From a virus, in the IMG/VR virus record IMGVR_UViG_3300046513_000348, positions 154,661 through 218,660 of that record: 64,000 nt of DNA; one strand, given 5' to 3'. Position 1 is the first letter of the stretch; every line of letters begins with the position of its first letter. The notes under the pieces are model-generated. The model worked only from the letters and a program-made list of their open reading frames with translations, did no database searches and had not been told where the DNA came from. The position numbers and the translations under genes are program-made. Below, one piece after another: positions 33,023 to 41,497 of the stretch.

Positions 33023-34840
33023 TTATTTCTTGCTTGCTGCTTTGCTGGTCGAACGCTTTGCCGGTGCTTTGACGGTCGTAACTTCAGCCTTCTTCGCCGC
33101 CGGTTTTTTGGCCGCCGTGGTTTTCACAGCAGCCGCTGCACGCGGTTTGCGGGCAGGCGCTTTCGGCTGGCTGGTCTTTGCACGATGTGCATCGAGGCCT
33201 GCTTGCATGTGCTTCGTGGTGGCCGGAACGGCGACTTCGTCCGGTTCGAACTTCACGTACTGGCCGATCAGGCGTTCCAGGAAGTCGTCGGAAAGACCCA
33301 GGGCTTGTGCCGTGTAGTAGGTCTTGCTGAAGCGGTGATCCGGGGTAGCCTTCGCGATGAAGTTTTCCCAGCCGTCCGAGAACACATCCGAGTACAGGAC
33401 ATCGCGCAGGAAGGTAATGTCTTCTTGCGGAACCTGATAGGTCGCTTCGCCGAACCAGCCTTGAGCAGCCGCACGAACGTAGACCTGGATGTCGTCGAAG
33501 TACGCGCGCTGTTGTTCAGGCGACAGCTCGTCGTATTCCTTTTTGGTCAGAACCTTCGGATAGTTGCTGCCAGTGCTCGGACCCGTTTCACCACGCGCAC
33601 CCATATGCTTCAGGTCGGGACGCAGGATCTTCAGTTCTTCCAGCTTCAGGAACTTCGGCACACTGCCCAGGCGTTCGAACATCGCGTCGAACATACCCAC
33701 ACTGCGAGCAGTGTAGTAAGGCAGCGTACGCAGCTCGTGGTACATGCTGTCGGCCTTGGCGATGTAGTTCTTCTTCCAGTTGTCCAGGAAGATCCCCGAT
33801 TCGACGAAGCGCTTCAATAAGTCGATCAGCTTCTGATAGGTTTCCGAATCGTCCTTCTCGATCGAGAACCCGTTGCCCATCGTCAGCTTGACGATGTTGT
33901 CGATCTGACCGAGGTATTGGTTCTTTGCTTCGTTGTTCAGGGCGTTGAACTCTTCCGCGATCAGAACCTTCGGCAGCACAACCCGCATGCCCTTATACAT
34001 CACTTCTTCGACAGCGCCGGTACCGGCAGTCGCTTCCATGATTTCCTTCTCGACCTGGCCGATCCGGCTGAGGCTCATGCGGTTACCAGCCAGGGACGGG
34101 ATAGAAGTCAGGCCAGTGTCCGCGTAACGATCGTTGATCGATACGCTACCCATGGCAACTGCGGACGTGCCCTCGGTAGCCGACGACATCGAATGACGCA
34201 TACTCTCGCTATCCTTGATGGCATCGCCCAGCGACTTCTCTTTGCCCGGCTTGTAGACCGTGTCCTTGAAGATCACGGCAGCGACCGTACCACGCGGCCC
34301 CATGTCGACGAACTGCACACGTTCGATTTGCTCGTAGCCAGGATTCGAGGAACCTTCCGAGACGCGGATGATTTCGACGTTCTTGCTGTTGTAGCCGACC
34401 CAGGCAGAAGTACGACGAACCTTTTCCAGCGGATCGGCAGCCGTTTCGCGCTCGCTGTGTTCCACCACCGTGACGTCGTGCTCGAATGTTAGGCTGCGTT
34501 TCCAGTAGGCAATGGTTTCGGTCTCATCGCCGACCTTGGCTTCGCGCAGCGCCGGCGGGCAGATCTCGGAGACAACCGATCCGGCCAGTGCCTGCATGAT
34601 GAATGCATAGTGCTGGTCTTGCGGATTGCGGGCTTGGCCACGGAAGACGGTGCGATCTTCGTGATGGTATTTGATTGCGTATCCGAGATACGGGACACCC
34701 TTTTCATCGAGACCGACAGTCGACGAGAGCGTCATGCCGTTATACAGTGCAGCCTGCGTCATGCGACCCTGCATCGACTGAACGACCATGAAAGCAACGA
34801 TGCGAGCCTGGTCGGAAATGTTCTTGTCTAACGATTTCAA
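33023..34840 (-). CDS. Large phage protein with Lys/Ala-rich histone-H1-like tail
   Basis: The 605-residue product appears to start at TTG (34840) with AGGAGAAAACT upstream. The main body (1-545) is mixed alpha/beta with long helical stretches. The last 60 residues (for example KTTAAKKPAAKKAEVTTVKA) are an H1-like basic tail expected to bind DNA. A segment NDRYADTGLTSIPSL echoes NDRYADSLPS in the 18072 protein. Monocistronic, with its own terminator and well-biased codons, it is probably well expressed. It might be a nucleoid, virion DNA or compartment protein; no family was recognised. Confidence 0.6.
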   Translation of the reverse strand: MKSLDKNISDQARIVAFMVVQSMQGRMTQAALYNGMTLSSTVGLDEKGVPYLGYAIKYHHEDRTVFRGQARNPQDQHYAFIMQALAGSVVSEICPPALREAKVGDETETIAYWKRSLTFEHDVTVVEHSERETAADPLEKVRRTSAWVGYNSKNVEIIRVSEGSSNPGYEQIERVQFVDMGPRGTVAAVIFKDTVYKPGKEKSLGDAIKDSESMRHSMSSATEGTSAVAMGSVSINDRYADTGLTSIPSLAGNRMSLSRIGQVEKEIMEATAGTGAVEEVMYKGMRVVLPKVLIAEEFNALNNEAKNQYLGQIDNIVKLTMGNGFSIEKDDSETYQKLIDLLKRFVESGIFLDNWKKNYIAKADSMYHELRTLPYYTARSVGMFDAMFERLGSVPKFLKLEELKILRPDLKHMGARGETGPSTGSNYPKVLTKKEYDELSPEQQRAYFDDIQVYVRAAAQGWFGEATYQVPQEDITFLRDVLYSDVFSDGWENFIAKATPDHRFSKTYYTAQALGLSDDFLERLIGQYVKFEPDEVAVPATTKHMQAGLDAHRAKTSQPKAPARKPRAAAAVKTTAAKKPAAKKAEVTTVKAPAKRSTSKAASKK

Positions 34841-34867
34841 AGTTTTCTCCTCTTGGAGTTGTTGGAA

Positions 34868-35200
34868 TTAATAAACGAGATCGGTAACCGGAACGTAGCT
34901 GTTTCGGAAACCGACATCGGTGGCGATGATGGTACGACCTTCGGGGTCGATAATGATCCAATCGCCGTTCCTGCATTTTTCAATACGACGCGGTTCTAAG
35001 GCAGCCTGAGTTTCAAACTCAATCTCCTCATGGTAACCACGAAGTGTCCTACGCCCGATTAGGTCTTTCGTGAAGACATGGGGGATCTCATCGGGATATC
35101 CCTTGTAACGAAATGCGTACGTTTTTTGAAATTTCGATGGAACGTATGCGTACTTCAGCAATTCGTCTTCTTCACGACGCGTTGTCGAACCTTGTGACAT
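34868..35200 (-). CDS. Small hypothetical protein
   Basis: The 110-residue product starts MSQGSTTRREEDELLKYAYV; AAAGGAGAGTG marks the ATG at 35200, which overlaps the stop of the upstream membrane gene (TGATG). It is beta-rich toward the C-terminus (GDWIIIDPEGRTIIATDVGF). The longer frame back to 35290 has no ribosome binding site and was rejected. The function is unknown; translation is coupled to the two-helix membrane protein. Confidence 0.6.
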   Translation of the reverse strand: MSQGSTTRREEDELLKYAYVPSKFQKTYAFRYKGYPDEIPHVFTKDLIGRRTLRGYHEEIEFETQAALEPRRIEKCRNGDWIIIDPEGRTIIATDVGFRNSYVPVTDLVY

Positions 35201-35427
35201 CACTCTCCTTTTAAAATAGCAGACGTCTTTCCGTTCAGTTGCTGGGTCGTGAGATCCAGCATTTGTTCGGTGATGTCGTGCATGTACCACATCAGGTACA
35301 CCGTCGATACCAAGACGATAATACCCAAAGCGGAAACGCGTTTGCGGTAGTAAAGCTCATTACCAAACATGATAAGAGCCACCAGGATCAGAAGTCCCAT
35401 AGCCACGAGAGCGAATCCTGCCGTCAT
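35200..35427 (-). CDS. Two-helix small membrane protein
   Basis: The 75-residue product begins MTAGFALVAMG at 35427, after a strong AAGGAG. Two membrane helices are evident: about residues 3-20 (AGFALVAMGLLILVALIMF) and about 31-48 (ALGIIVLVSTVYLMWYM), joined by a short basic loop (YYRKR), followed by a soluble tail. Placement behind a TATATTAC candidate early promoter suggests early expression. It may act in the host membrane (for example superinfection control), which is only inferred. Confidence 0.65.
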   Translation of the reverse strand: MTAGFALVAMGLLILVALIMFGNELYYRKRVSALGIIVLVSTVYLMWYMHDITEQMLDLTTQQLNGKTSAILKGE

Positions 35428-35489
35428 TTTCAAACTCCTTCTTTCAAAAAACAATAACTGTAATTCGATTTACTGTCATTGTCAATGCG

Positions 35490-35497
35490 GTAATATA
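35490..35497 (-). promoter_or_regulatory. Candidate early promoter (TATATTAC)
   Basis: The leftward reading ATAAATATATTACCGC matches the phiKZ early core TATATTAC exactly. It lies about 60 bases before the small membrane protein gene. Confidence 0.55.
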
Positions 35498-35522
35498 TTT
35501 ATAACAATTTCTATAACAAGAT

Positions 35523-35550
35523 ACGACAGAGACCTTGCGGCCCCTGTCGT
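35523..35550 (-). terminator. Terminator of the 35556-36533 gene
   Basis: A 7-bp outer stem (ACGACAG) and an imperfect inner stem lie six bases after the stop codon. The T tract is weak. Confidence 0.6.
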
Positions 35551-35555
35551 TATCG

Positions 35556-36533
35556 TCACCACATGTCTTCGGAAAACAACGCGACATCTGCAACGCGATA
35601 CCCACCAGCTTGACGATCTTCCTCTCGGATGATCCCGCCCATGTCCCGTTCGATTTCGCGATACATCTTTTCTTCACAGCACGTCAAACCAACCAAGAAA
35701 GGAGGAGTGTCGACGATCATGTTGTTACGCACCGCAAGCAGCATGCCGCGATAACGATTTACGAAGTTGCCGTGGTTTGTCAAGAACCCTTGTACTTCTT
35801 CGCCATTACCTTCCTTCAGTGAGCGCTTTACATCCAGATACTCTTTCGAATGAATGACGTGGTGATGGCGACCCGGACGATCGACGTACCAGACCACATC
35901 ATCGAGGTATGAGGCCGCAGCTACCGGATACTCGAGTTCTGGACGACAGGTCTGGAAAAGCGCTTCGATGATGCACTGGCCATATTCGTAGAAGGCTGCG
36001 CCATTGCCCGGAAGACCAGCTGCGCGATGCAGGCGCTGATTGTTTTCAGCCTCAGTCAAGTCCGGGTCGTATTGGAAGATGATCGGGAAACTAACCGTGT
36101 TGTTCAGGTGGTAAACCTTACCCGTCTTCACCAGCTTACGTTCCGCCAACTGAATCGCGACGACTGGTTTCGTACCCTGCCAGAGCACATTGACGAACTG
36201 GATATCCAATCCGAAGGTACGAGTTGCGACCGCATCTGCCCAGTTAGTACCGTCGATAATCGTGAACGGTACCTGATGCAGCTCAGGATGGTTCCTCAGA
36301 ACGTATATAACGGCCGCCAGAGCCTTTTTACACAGTACTTCGGGAGTTTCTAAGGACGGCATCTCAACGGGCTTGGAGAGCCCCGCAATGCGGAACACGA
36401 TCGCCGTGTTTTCGTTGAACTCCACGAGGGAATGTGCGACACATGGGTTCAGGATCGTACTGCGGACGTGAGCTGGGTTTGCGAATGCCTTCTTCTTTAC
36501 CAGGCCTACGACCATTTCATCTTCATTTGCCAT
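35556..36533 (-). CDS. Hypothetical phage protein
   Basis: The 325-residue product starts MANEDEMVVGLVKKKAF; the longer frame would overlap the upstream gene far more. It is mixed alpha/beta with several beta-type stretches (TAIVFRIAGL; PVVAIQLAERKLV; NTVSFPIIFQYDPDLTEAE) and shows no motif I can assign. It is likely translated with the upstream 36523 gene, which it overlaps by 11 bases. No membrane segment or signal peptide. The function is unknown. Confidence 0.65.
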   Translation of the reverse strand: MANEDEMVVGLVKKKAFANPAHVRSTILNPCVAHSLVEFNENTAIVFRIAGLSKPVEMPSLETPEVLCKKALAAVIYVLRNHPELHQVPFTIIDGTNWADAVATRTFGLDIQFVNVLWQGTKPVVAIQLAERKLVKTGKVYHLNNTVSFPIIFQYDPDLTEAENNQRLHRAAGLPGNGAAFYEYGQCIIEALFQTCRPELEYPVAAASYLDDVVWYVDRPGRHHHVIHSKEYLDVKRSLKEGNGEEVQGFLTNHGNFVNRYRGMLLAVRNNMIVDTPPFLVGLTCCEEKMYREIERDMGGIIREEDRQAGGYRVADVALFSEDMW

Positions 36534-36981
36534 AGGGCTGTCCCAGTTTAAGGGCTTTGCAGAAAGCCTCGTAAGCGATTTGTGCACCGAAAGCATACTT
36601 ACCGTCGGTAGTTCGGGTGAGAGAGCAGCGGCCTTTCATCAGGCTTTCGAACAGTGCTCGGATCTCACCATCTTCCATTGCATTCGGTTCGAACTTCACG
36701 AGGCCCAAGCGCGTGACCATGTCGTGGACGAATTCGACGAACTCAGTTTCAGGATAGGCGCCTCGCTTTGCGATTTCCATCAGGATATCGGGACGCCACT
36801 TCCAACCCATGAAGTACGCCATCGCATACATCGATTCAGCCGTGTCCGTATCCACAACGTGTGCACCATTAATGCAAACGGCTTTATGGCACAGGTTAGC
36901 GAACTCGTAAAGGAAACGAGCACGTTGCTCCTCGGTCAGAGGAGGATTTGTTTTACTTACCGTGGCTTCTCTGAAAATCAC
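36523..36981 (-). CDS. Hypothetical phage protein (GTG start)
   Basis: The 152-residue product appears to start at GTG (36981) with GGAGTTATC just upstream. It is predicted helical, with a Trp/Met-rich middle (MYAMAYFMGWKWRPDILMEI) and an acidic C-terminal half. It overlaps the following gene by 11 bases, so the two are translationally linked. No family was recognised. Confidence 0.6.
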   Translation of the reverse strand: MIFREATVSKTNPPLTEEQRARFLYEFANLCHKAVCINGAHVVDTDTAESMYAMAYFMGWKWRPDILMEIAKRGAYPETEFVEFVHDMVTRLGLVKFEPNAMEDGEIRALFESLMKGRCSLTRTTDGKYAFGAQIAYEAFCKALKLGQPYGK

Positions 36982-36997
36982 GATAACTCCAAAAATA

Positions 36998-37019
36998 GGG
37001 AGAGGACAAAGCCTCTCCC
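36998..37019 (-). terminator. Terminator of the 37030-38433 gene
   Basis: A perfect 8-bp stem (GGGAGAGG) with a 6-base loop is followed on the leftward strand by TATTTTTGG. Confidence 0.8.
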
Positions 37020-37029
37020 AGTTACGCCG

Positions 37030-38433
37030 TTAAGCGCGAACGAAAGCGTTCAGCGAGTAGAAGCGATACTCTTCGCTGAAGCTGCCGGCCAGGGTGCCGA
37101 TTTTCCAGCGATCGTTCAGCGGGATCTTGGCGACGGCTTCCGCGGTAACCGGATGGTTGCCCGTGGAGCGCATCGATTCGCGAACGAACTTGCTGGTCAG
37201 CATGACGTCTTCGGCCTTGTTGGTTTCCAGGAAGTGGATGGTGTCGTACAGCGAGTCGACGACCGAACGGCTCCAGTGTTCCAGGCGGGTCGGCAGGGTT
37301 TCGGCATCGTTGTCCAGCCACAGTTCTTCGAGGTCACGGAAGCCCACGTCGATCAGTTCGGCTTCGTTGGTCACGACGTCGTAGTGCTGCGGCAGTTCGA
37401 TGGCGATCGACATGGCCAGGTGATGACGCTCGACCTCGGTTGCCTTGAAGTCCAGGAAGAACGTGGTACGGTTGTGCAGCCAGTATTCGTAACCCTGGCC
37501 TTCCTTCAGTGCCGATTCGGCGATGTGGTCTTTCAGGCTGACGACCTGGCCGGTTTCGGTGTTGGTGATCTTGACTTCTTCGTCGCCTTCACGGAACACG
37601 TTCAGCAAGATGCCGGCCCAGAAGCTGTCGCACAACAGGCGCGAGGTGATCGCGTCGAACTGGTAGTCCTTGTTCGAGGTTTCGATGTTGGTCATACGAC
37701 CCTGCACCGACAGGAAGTCGATCGGGTTGATGTGACCACCCACGCCGACGGAGCAGTTCATTGCCAGACGCTCTTCGCCGACACCTTTACCACGCTGGTA
37801 GGTGAACAGCTGGATGCGGTCGCCGACTTTCTTCCAGAAGGTGATGTACGGCAGCAGCTGAATGAAGCGTTCGTCCTTCTCGCACCAGCCACGGCGCAGG
37901 TAGGCCAGGTTCGAGTAGACTTGGGTATGCAGATCGGGCGGGAAGGCTTCGCCGGCCGGGTTCAGCATTTGCGACAAGAAGTCCCAAGCTGGAACAGCCA
38001 GCACCTGCTCGACGGGCTTTTCCTGACCCTGTGCCGATTCCAGGTAGTCCTTGAAGTTCGGCATGCGGCCGAAGTCCATTTCTTTGGCCGGGTCGTGTTC
38101 AGCAGCCGGCTTCTCGTCGATCATGACGGGGAACTGGTCGTAACCCATCACTGCGTTGTCCCACGGCGGCGGCGCCGGAACGGTGCGGACGTCGCCCATG
38201 ACGCCTTGCGTAACGGCGCCCATCGGGACGCGGCCGCCGATCGGAGTCATGACGAATTCGTCGCCGTCTTCTTGAGCGGCTGCCAGGGCGATGACCTTGT
38301 GGTCGACCGGCGACAGTTGTGCGTATTGGCGGATCGAAATCGGCAGGTTGTCGGCAGGTTTGTCCAGGGCAATGCGCGGGGTAATCAGTACGCGTTCGTT
38401 ATCGACAGCTTCCATACGTTCTTCGAGCGACAT
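37030..38433 (-). CDS. Protein with Nudix-like domain
   Basis: The 467-residue product starts MSLEERMEAVDNERV; AAAGGATTCACC supports the ATG at 38433 over a longer frame. Around residues 195-237 the sequence FWKKVGDRIQLFTYQRGKG then GEERLAMNCSVGVGGHINP matches the central strand and G-G-H turn of Nudix-like domains often found in phage proteins; a full GX5EX7REUXEE Nudix box is not evident, so catalysis is uncertain. The N-terminal 150 residues are Pro-rich and linker-like; the C-terminal region (about 330-467) is helical. GC-rich codons suggest strong expression. It could hydrolyse or bind a nucleotide. Confidence 0.55.
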   Translation of the reverse strand: MSLEERMEAVDNERVLITPRIALDKPADNLPISIRQYAQLSPVDHKVIALAAAQEDGDEFVMTPIGGRVPMGAVTQGVMGDVRTVPAPPPWDNAVMGYDQFPVMIDEKPAAEHDPAKEMDFGRMPNFKDYLESAQGQEKPVEQVLAVPAWDFLSQMLNPAGEAFPPDLHTQVYSNLAYLRRGWCEKDERFIQLLPYITFWKKVGDRIQLFTYQRGKGVGEERLAMNCSVGVGGHINPIDFLSVQGRMTNIETSNKDYQFDAITSRLLCDSFWAGILLNVFREGDEEVKITNTETGQVVSLKDHIAESALKEGQGYEYWLHNRTTFFLDFKATEVERHHLAMSIAIELPQHYDVVTNEAELIDVGFRDLEELWLDNDAETLPTRLEHWSRSVVDSLYDTIHFLETNKAEDVMLTSKFVRESMRSTGNHPVTAEAVAKIPLNDRWKIGTLAGSFSEEYRFYSLNAFVRA

Positions 38434-38524
38434 GGTGAATCCTTTTTCGAAAAAAAATAGCACGAGGGTGCTGTGGTTGAGATCAAACCATACGCTCTGG
38501 GGATAAAAAAATAAACAGCAGAGA

Positions 38525-38548
38525 CAGAGGTGGGAAATCCCACCTCTG
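38525..38548 (-). terminator. Terminator of the 38552-39148 gene
   Basis: A perfect 10-bp stem (CAGAGGTGGG) with a 4-base loop is followed leftward by TGTCTCTGCTGTTTATTTTTTT. It shares its arm with the terminator at 8468. Confidence 0.85.
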
Positions 38549-38551
38549 CTC

Positions 38552-39148
38552 TTAATTCTCTTTCGGGAACGTAGCTGTTTGTCCATTCTCACGCTTCTTC
38601 AGGTATTCCCTGAAGTTGAATACCTGGCTAGCCAGGCGAGAACGAAGTTGCTGAGTTCCTGCAAAACGAACAGCGATGTTCGTCAGTTCATTTACATGCT
38701 CGCGATAATCGCCATCGTAACGCTTGTCACTCAGAGCCGCATTCAGCTTAACGACATTCGAAGTATCGCCTTCCCTTTTAGGACGCGGACGAGGTACAGG
38801 ACCATTCACGAATCCTGCCGAGTTGCGTCCTGCCTGATAACCCATCTCGTAACGACCGTCCCAGATTTCCAAGGCTTCCTGCCCATTCATCAGAACCACC
38901 ATCGAAACGCGATCTTGCATTGTCGCCAATGCACTTGGCGTCAGTTCAATGTTCCAGACCATGTGCCTGTCATCCATGTAGGATTTCAACACTTCGTTTT
39001 GGTGGAGCAAAGTCTGGTAATACGCTTCCTGGTGCCACTTCTCCATCTTGAGCTTACTGACCTTCTTCTCAAGGCTGATGTTGCGGATGATGAAGCCGAT
39101 GACGATAAGGATCAGCAGCCCTTCGAAAAAGAATGAAAAGTATTGCAT
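38552..39148 (-). CDS. N-terminally membrane-anchored hypothetical protein
   Basis: The 198-residue product has a membrane helix at about residues 4-22 (FSFFFEGLLILIVIGFII), followed by a basic, coiled-coil-like stretch (EKKVSKLKMEKWHQEAYY), a middle domain and a Pro/Arg-rich linker (VPRPRPKREGD). ACGGAGACTC precedes the ATG. The leader contains a TTTTACAATG element with a three-codon mini-frame. The function is unknown; it probably faces the cytoplasm from the inner membrane. Confidence 0.6.
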   Translation of the reverse strand: MQYFSFFFEGLLILIVIGFIIRNISLEKKVSKLKMEKWHQEAYYQTLLHQNEVLKSYMDDRHMVWNIELTPSALATMQDRVSMVVLMNGQEALEIWDGRYEMGYQAGRNSAGFVNGPVPRPRPKREGDTSNVVKLNAALSDKRYDGDYREHVNELTNIAVRFAGTQQLRSRLASQVFNFREYLKKRENGQTATFPKEN

Positions 39149-39190
39149 CAGTGAGTCTCCGTTAAAACATTGTAAAAGACAAGTACATCA

Positions 39191-39215
39191 CGCTAGTGGG
39201 CATTGCCCACTAGCG
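39191..39215 (-). terminator. Terminator of the 39225-39662 gene
   Basis: A perfect 11-bp stem (CGCTAGTGGGC) with loop ATT lies 9 bases after the stop. A TTTT run appears about 14 bases beyond. Confidence 0.75.
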
Positions 39216-39224
39216 ATCAGGTAT

Positions 39225-39662
39225 TTAGTGCGTCAGCGCCGATTCGATTGCACGTTCAACGCGACTGCCTTGATTCGTGAGCTCGGTGGCGGTAATCATG
39301 ACGTGCTTCAGGCGGACCATTGCGCAATGCGCGCCGGTACGACCAGGGATGATGATGACGCTTTGCCAGCCCTGGTTCGTGAAGTAGTCGTGCATGATGG
39401 TACTGACCTGACGTTCATCAGGCAGCTTGTGGAACACGTTCAACGCCGCGGGGAACGAGATGATGATTTCGCCGAGGGTCGGATCGTAGGAGTAATTTCC
39501 CAGTTTCATCAGGTGCTTGAATTGCGACGAGATGAATTTTTCGACTTCTGCTTCATTGCGGAACTTGCTCGGGTCCACCATCTTGGAAAGGTTTTCCATG
39601 ACGATGCTTTTCGCGAGATCGAGCGAGTTGAAGGTAGCCGTATCGTTGTGTTTGGTTGCCAT
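39225..39662 (-). CDS. Small hypothetical protein
   Basis: The 145-residue product starts MATKHNDTATFNSLDLAK after AGGAAGATTAAA. It is mixed alpha/beta: helices in the first half and strands in the second (EIIISFPAALNVF; WQSVIIIPGRTGAHCAMVRL). The two-base spacing to the upstream gene shows that they share a transcript. No recognised motif. Confidence 0.6.
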   Translation of the reverse strand: MATKHNDTATFNSLDLAKSIVMENLSKMVDPSKFRNEAEVEKFISSQFKHLMKLGNYSYDPTLGEIIISFPAALNVFHKLPDERQVSTIMHDYFTNQGWQSVIIIPGRTGAHCAMVRLKHVMITATELTNQGSRVERAIESALTH

Positions 39663-39663
39663 T

Positions 39664-39915
39664 TTAATCTTCCTGTTTCACACAAATATGCTCTTTGTCT
39701 GGATATTCAGGCAGCGAGTTTTGACCATCGCATTTCAACACGGCACGCGCCCTGTTGACATAGATGGAACGAAGGACGATTGGCAGCTCTTGGAGGCTGC
39801 TGACTTCAATGAGGTTGTTGCGAAAATCTCTTGCGACGTTTTGTGCGGCTGCCCGCTTGACGGCTTCTTCAAGCGGATAAAACTTCTGCTCGATTTTCAA
39901 AATTGCTTCGGCCAT
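39664..39915 (-). CDS. Small hypothetical protein
   Basis: The 83-residue product starts MAEAILKIEQKFYPLEEAVK, preceded by CAGGAGAATT. It is helical in the first half and ends with an acidic, cysteine-containing tail (KCDGQNSLPEYPDKEHICVK). It is immediately upstream of the 39225 gene. The function is unknown. Confidence 0.55.
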   Translation of the reverse strand: MAEAILKIEQKFYPLEEAVKRAAAQNVARDFRNNLIEVSSLQELPIVLRSIYVNRARAVLKCDGQNSLPEYPDKEHICVKQED

Positions 39916-39985
39916 AATTCTCCTGATTGTTAAGGGGACACAAACTAGAGGACCCTCCTTTTATGTTTTATAGTTGGTTGAACTT

Positions 39986-40492
39986 CTAAAACAACAGACG
40001 ATGCTTGATGATGAACTGGTTAAATTCCTGTTGGAATTCCTGACGTTCGTAAACCCGACCATTGAAGTATCGCTTGTGATCGATCGGTCCCTCGGAAGGA
40101 TCCTTTCGATAAGCCGATACCAAGATCTCGAGCGCAACGTGTCGCACGAGCCCAAGGAAATGCTGGGTATAGGGGGCATTGAGACCGAACGCATCAACGA
40201 TCGCCAGCCACATGTTTACCGAAGCCGCGTATTCGTCAGCGGACTGCGGCAATGGAAATACGCCCCAACGATCACTGGATGGAGTATCTTTCCAGACCTC
40301 ACGTAGTCGATCGAAGAAGTAAGCAGGTCCTTTCCACGAATCGACTTTAACGATCGCCGAGCCAGCCGAAGCAGAAGTCTCGAAAGGACGCCAGCGAGTG
40401 TCGAGGAATGAATCTTCCATATTCTCTCCGCAGAATCCTTTTGCAGGAGTTCCCGATACTTCCAGATGAACAATCAGTTCAACCCTGTTCAT
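39986..40492 (-). CDS. Hypothetical phage protein
   Basis: The 168-residue product starts MNRVELIVHLEVSGTPAKGF; GAAAGGTAGTTCC supports the ATG at 40492 over a longer frame. It has an N-terminal beta strand and is aromatic-rich in the middle (WKGPAYFFDRLREVWKD). It overlaps the upstream gene by 14 bases. No motif was recognised. Confidence 0.6.
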   Translation of the reverse strand: MNRVELIVHLEVSGTPAKGFCGENMEDSFLDTRWRPFETSASAGSAIVKVDSWKGPAYFFDRLREVWKDTPSSDRWGVFPLPQSADEYAASVNMWLAIVDAFGLNAPYTQHFLGLVRHVALEILVSAYRKDPSEGPIDHKRYFNGRVYERQEFQQEFNQFIIKHRLLF

Positions 40493-40745
40493 TGGAACTA
40501 CCTTTCTCTTCCTCGGGTTTCTGTCCGAGCGTCTGCTCGGCGTAGGCATTCCACTGATCGATCAGGACGTTGATCGGATTGCGCCTTCCGATATTCAAAC
40601 CGACCTTCTCAAGACCTTGGGTGGCCTGGAGTTCACGAACCAGATGTCCTGGCCCATTGAGTGCGTTCAACACTTCGTAAAGTGCTTCAGCATCGACCTC
40701 GATCATGCGTCGAGGTTGTTCTGGCTTTTGTTCTTGCTCCGACAT
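40479..40745 (-). CDS. Small hypothetical protein
   Basis: The 88-residue product starts MSEQEQKPEQPRRMIEVD, preceded by GGAGTAGGA right after a TTTTACAAT element. It is acidic at both ends, with a possible short helical core (LYEVLNALNGPGHLVRELQA). It is the first gene of a two-gene unit behind the terminator at 40767. The function is unknown. Confidence 0.55.
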   Translation of the reverse strand: MSEQEQKPEQPRRMIEVDAEALYEVLNALNGPGHLVRELQATQGLEKVGLNIGRRNPINVLIDQWNAYAEQTLGQKPEEEKGSSNEQG

Positions 40746-40766
40746 TCCTACTCCATTGTAAAAGTT

Positions 40767-40786
40767 GGGATACCCGTAGGTATCCC
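40767..40786 (-). terminator. Terminator of the 40791-41321 gene
   Basis: A perfect 8-bp stem (GGGATACC) with loop CGTA. Its T tract is the TTTT of the TTTTACAAT element preceding the next gene. Confidence 0.75.
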
Positions 40787-40790
40787 GTTG

Positions 40791-41321
40791 TCACTTGGTT
40801 TTTGGATACAGATAGAAGGCAGCCTTGAGTTCGTAATTCGTGGAAAGACGAACTGCCCGGTTACCGAGGAAGAGCCTGGATGCATTTTCAAAACCACGAC
40901 TGCATGCCGAAACATAATCCGATTTCATCATGACGATGTTACCGAACGATTCCGTATCCACGAATGCGTCTTCCGCTGCGTCCGTTAAGAGATTGAGCGG
41001 GCAGATTTTCTGATCGATGGGTTCGGTACCCATGTAGATCGGACAGATCCAGTGCGAACCCCGATGATCCTGGACGACCAGGAATGCTTCGAGGTCTTTC
41101 ACTTTGCCATCGCGGCGATCGGTGTATTCCACGAGATCGCCTTTGTCGCGTGCGTCCAGGATGTGTTCGTAAAGAATACCGAACGTATCGTTGTCCTGGA
41201 TAACCTTGCTGAAATAGTTCAGCGGGTTTTGTAATGCTTCGGGATCCTCCTTGGTTAGGAGAGAATTTTTCCAAGCGCGAGCGCTGGTACTCGAAGCAGC
41301 TTCCGATTTCTTAGAAGGCAT
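40791..41321 (-). CDS. Hypothetical phage protein
   Basis: The 176-residue product starts MPSKKSEAASSTSARAWKN after AAAGGTGAC. The first 20 residues are Ser/Ala/Lys-rich and flexible. The rest is alpha/beta (YTDRRDGKVKDLEAFLVVQD; HWICPIYMGTEPIDQKICPL) with two cysteines that might bind metal. It is a single-gene unit downstream of a TATATCAT candidate promoter. No family was recognised. Confidence 0.6.
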   Translation of the reverse strand: MPSKKSEAASSTSARAWKNSLLTKEDPEALQNPLNYFSKVIQDNDTFGILYEHILDARDKGDLVEYTDRRDGKVKDLEAFLVVQDHRGSHWICPIYMGTEPIDQKICPLNLLTDAAEDAFVDTESFGNIVMMKSDYVSACSRGFENASRLFLGNRAVRLSTNYELKAAFYLYPKTK

Positions 41322-41426
41322 GTTGTCACCTTTAATTGTAAAAGTACTATACGGTCTCTACTTAGTGGTTGTAAAAAGAAACGACGAACTCGGCCATTCA
41401 GGGCATTTGCGATTCAGTTCACAGAG

Positions 41427-41434
41427 ATGATATA
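41427..41434 (-). promoter_or_regulatory. Candidate early promoter (TATATCAT)
   Basis: The leftward order is terminator at 41464, TTATGCCGTTATGG, AT-rich spacer, AAATATATCATCTC, then the 41321 gene about 105 bases further on. A TTTTTACAA element lies between. Confidence 0.5.
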
Positions 41435-41463
41435 TTTCCAAAATAATCCATAACGGCATAACG

Positions 41464-41487
41464 CCCTACTCCCTTTCGGGAGTAGGG
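41464..41487 (-). terminator. Terminator of the 42106/41498 unit
   Basis: A perfect 10-bp stem (CCCTACTCCC) with a GAAA loop on the leftward strand lies 11 bases after the stop. It is followed by GCGTTATGCCGTTATGG. Confidence 0.85.
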
Positions 41488-41497
41488 AGCTAGTCTT

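Noticed and set aside
38434-38592. A longer start for the 37030 gene
   Set aside because: The extra 53 codons run through the terminator at 38525 and an AT-rich leader; a good ribosome binding site marks 38433.
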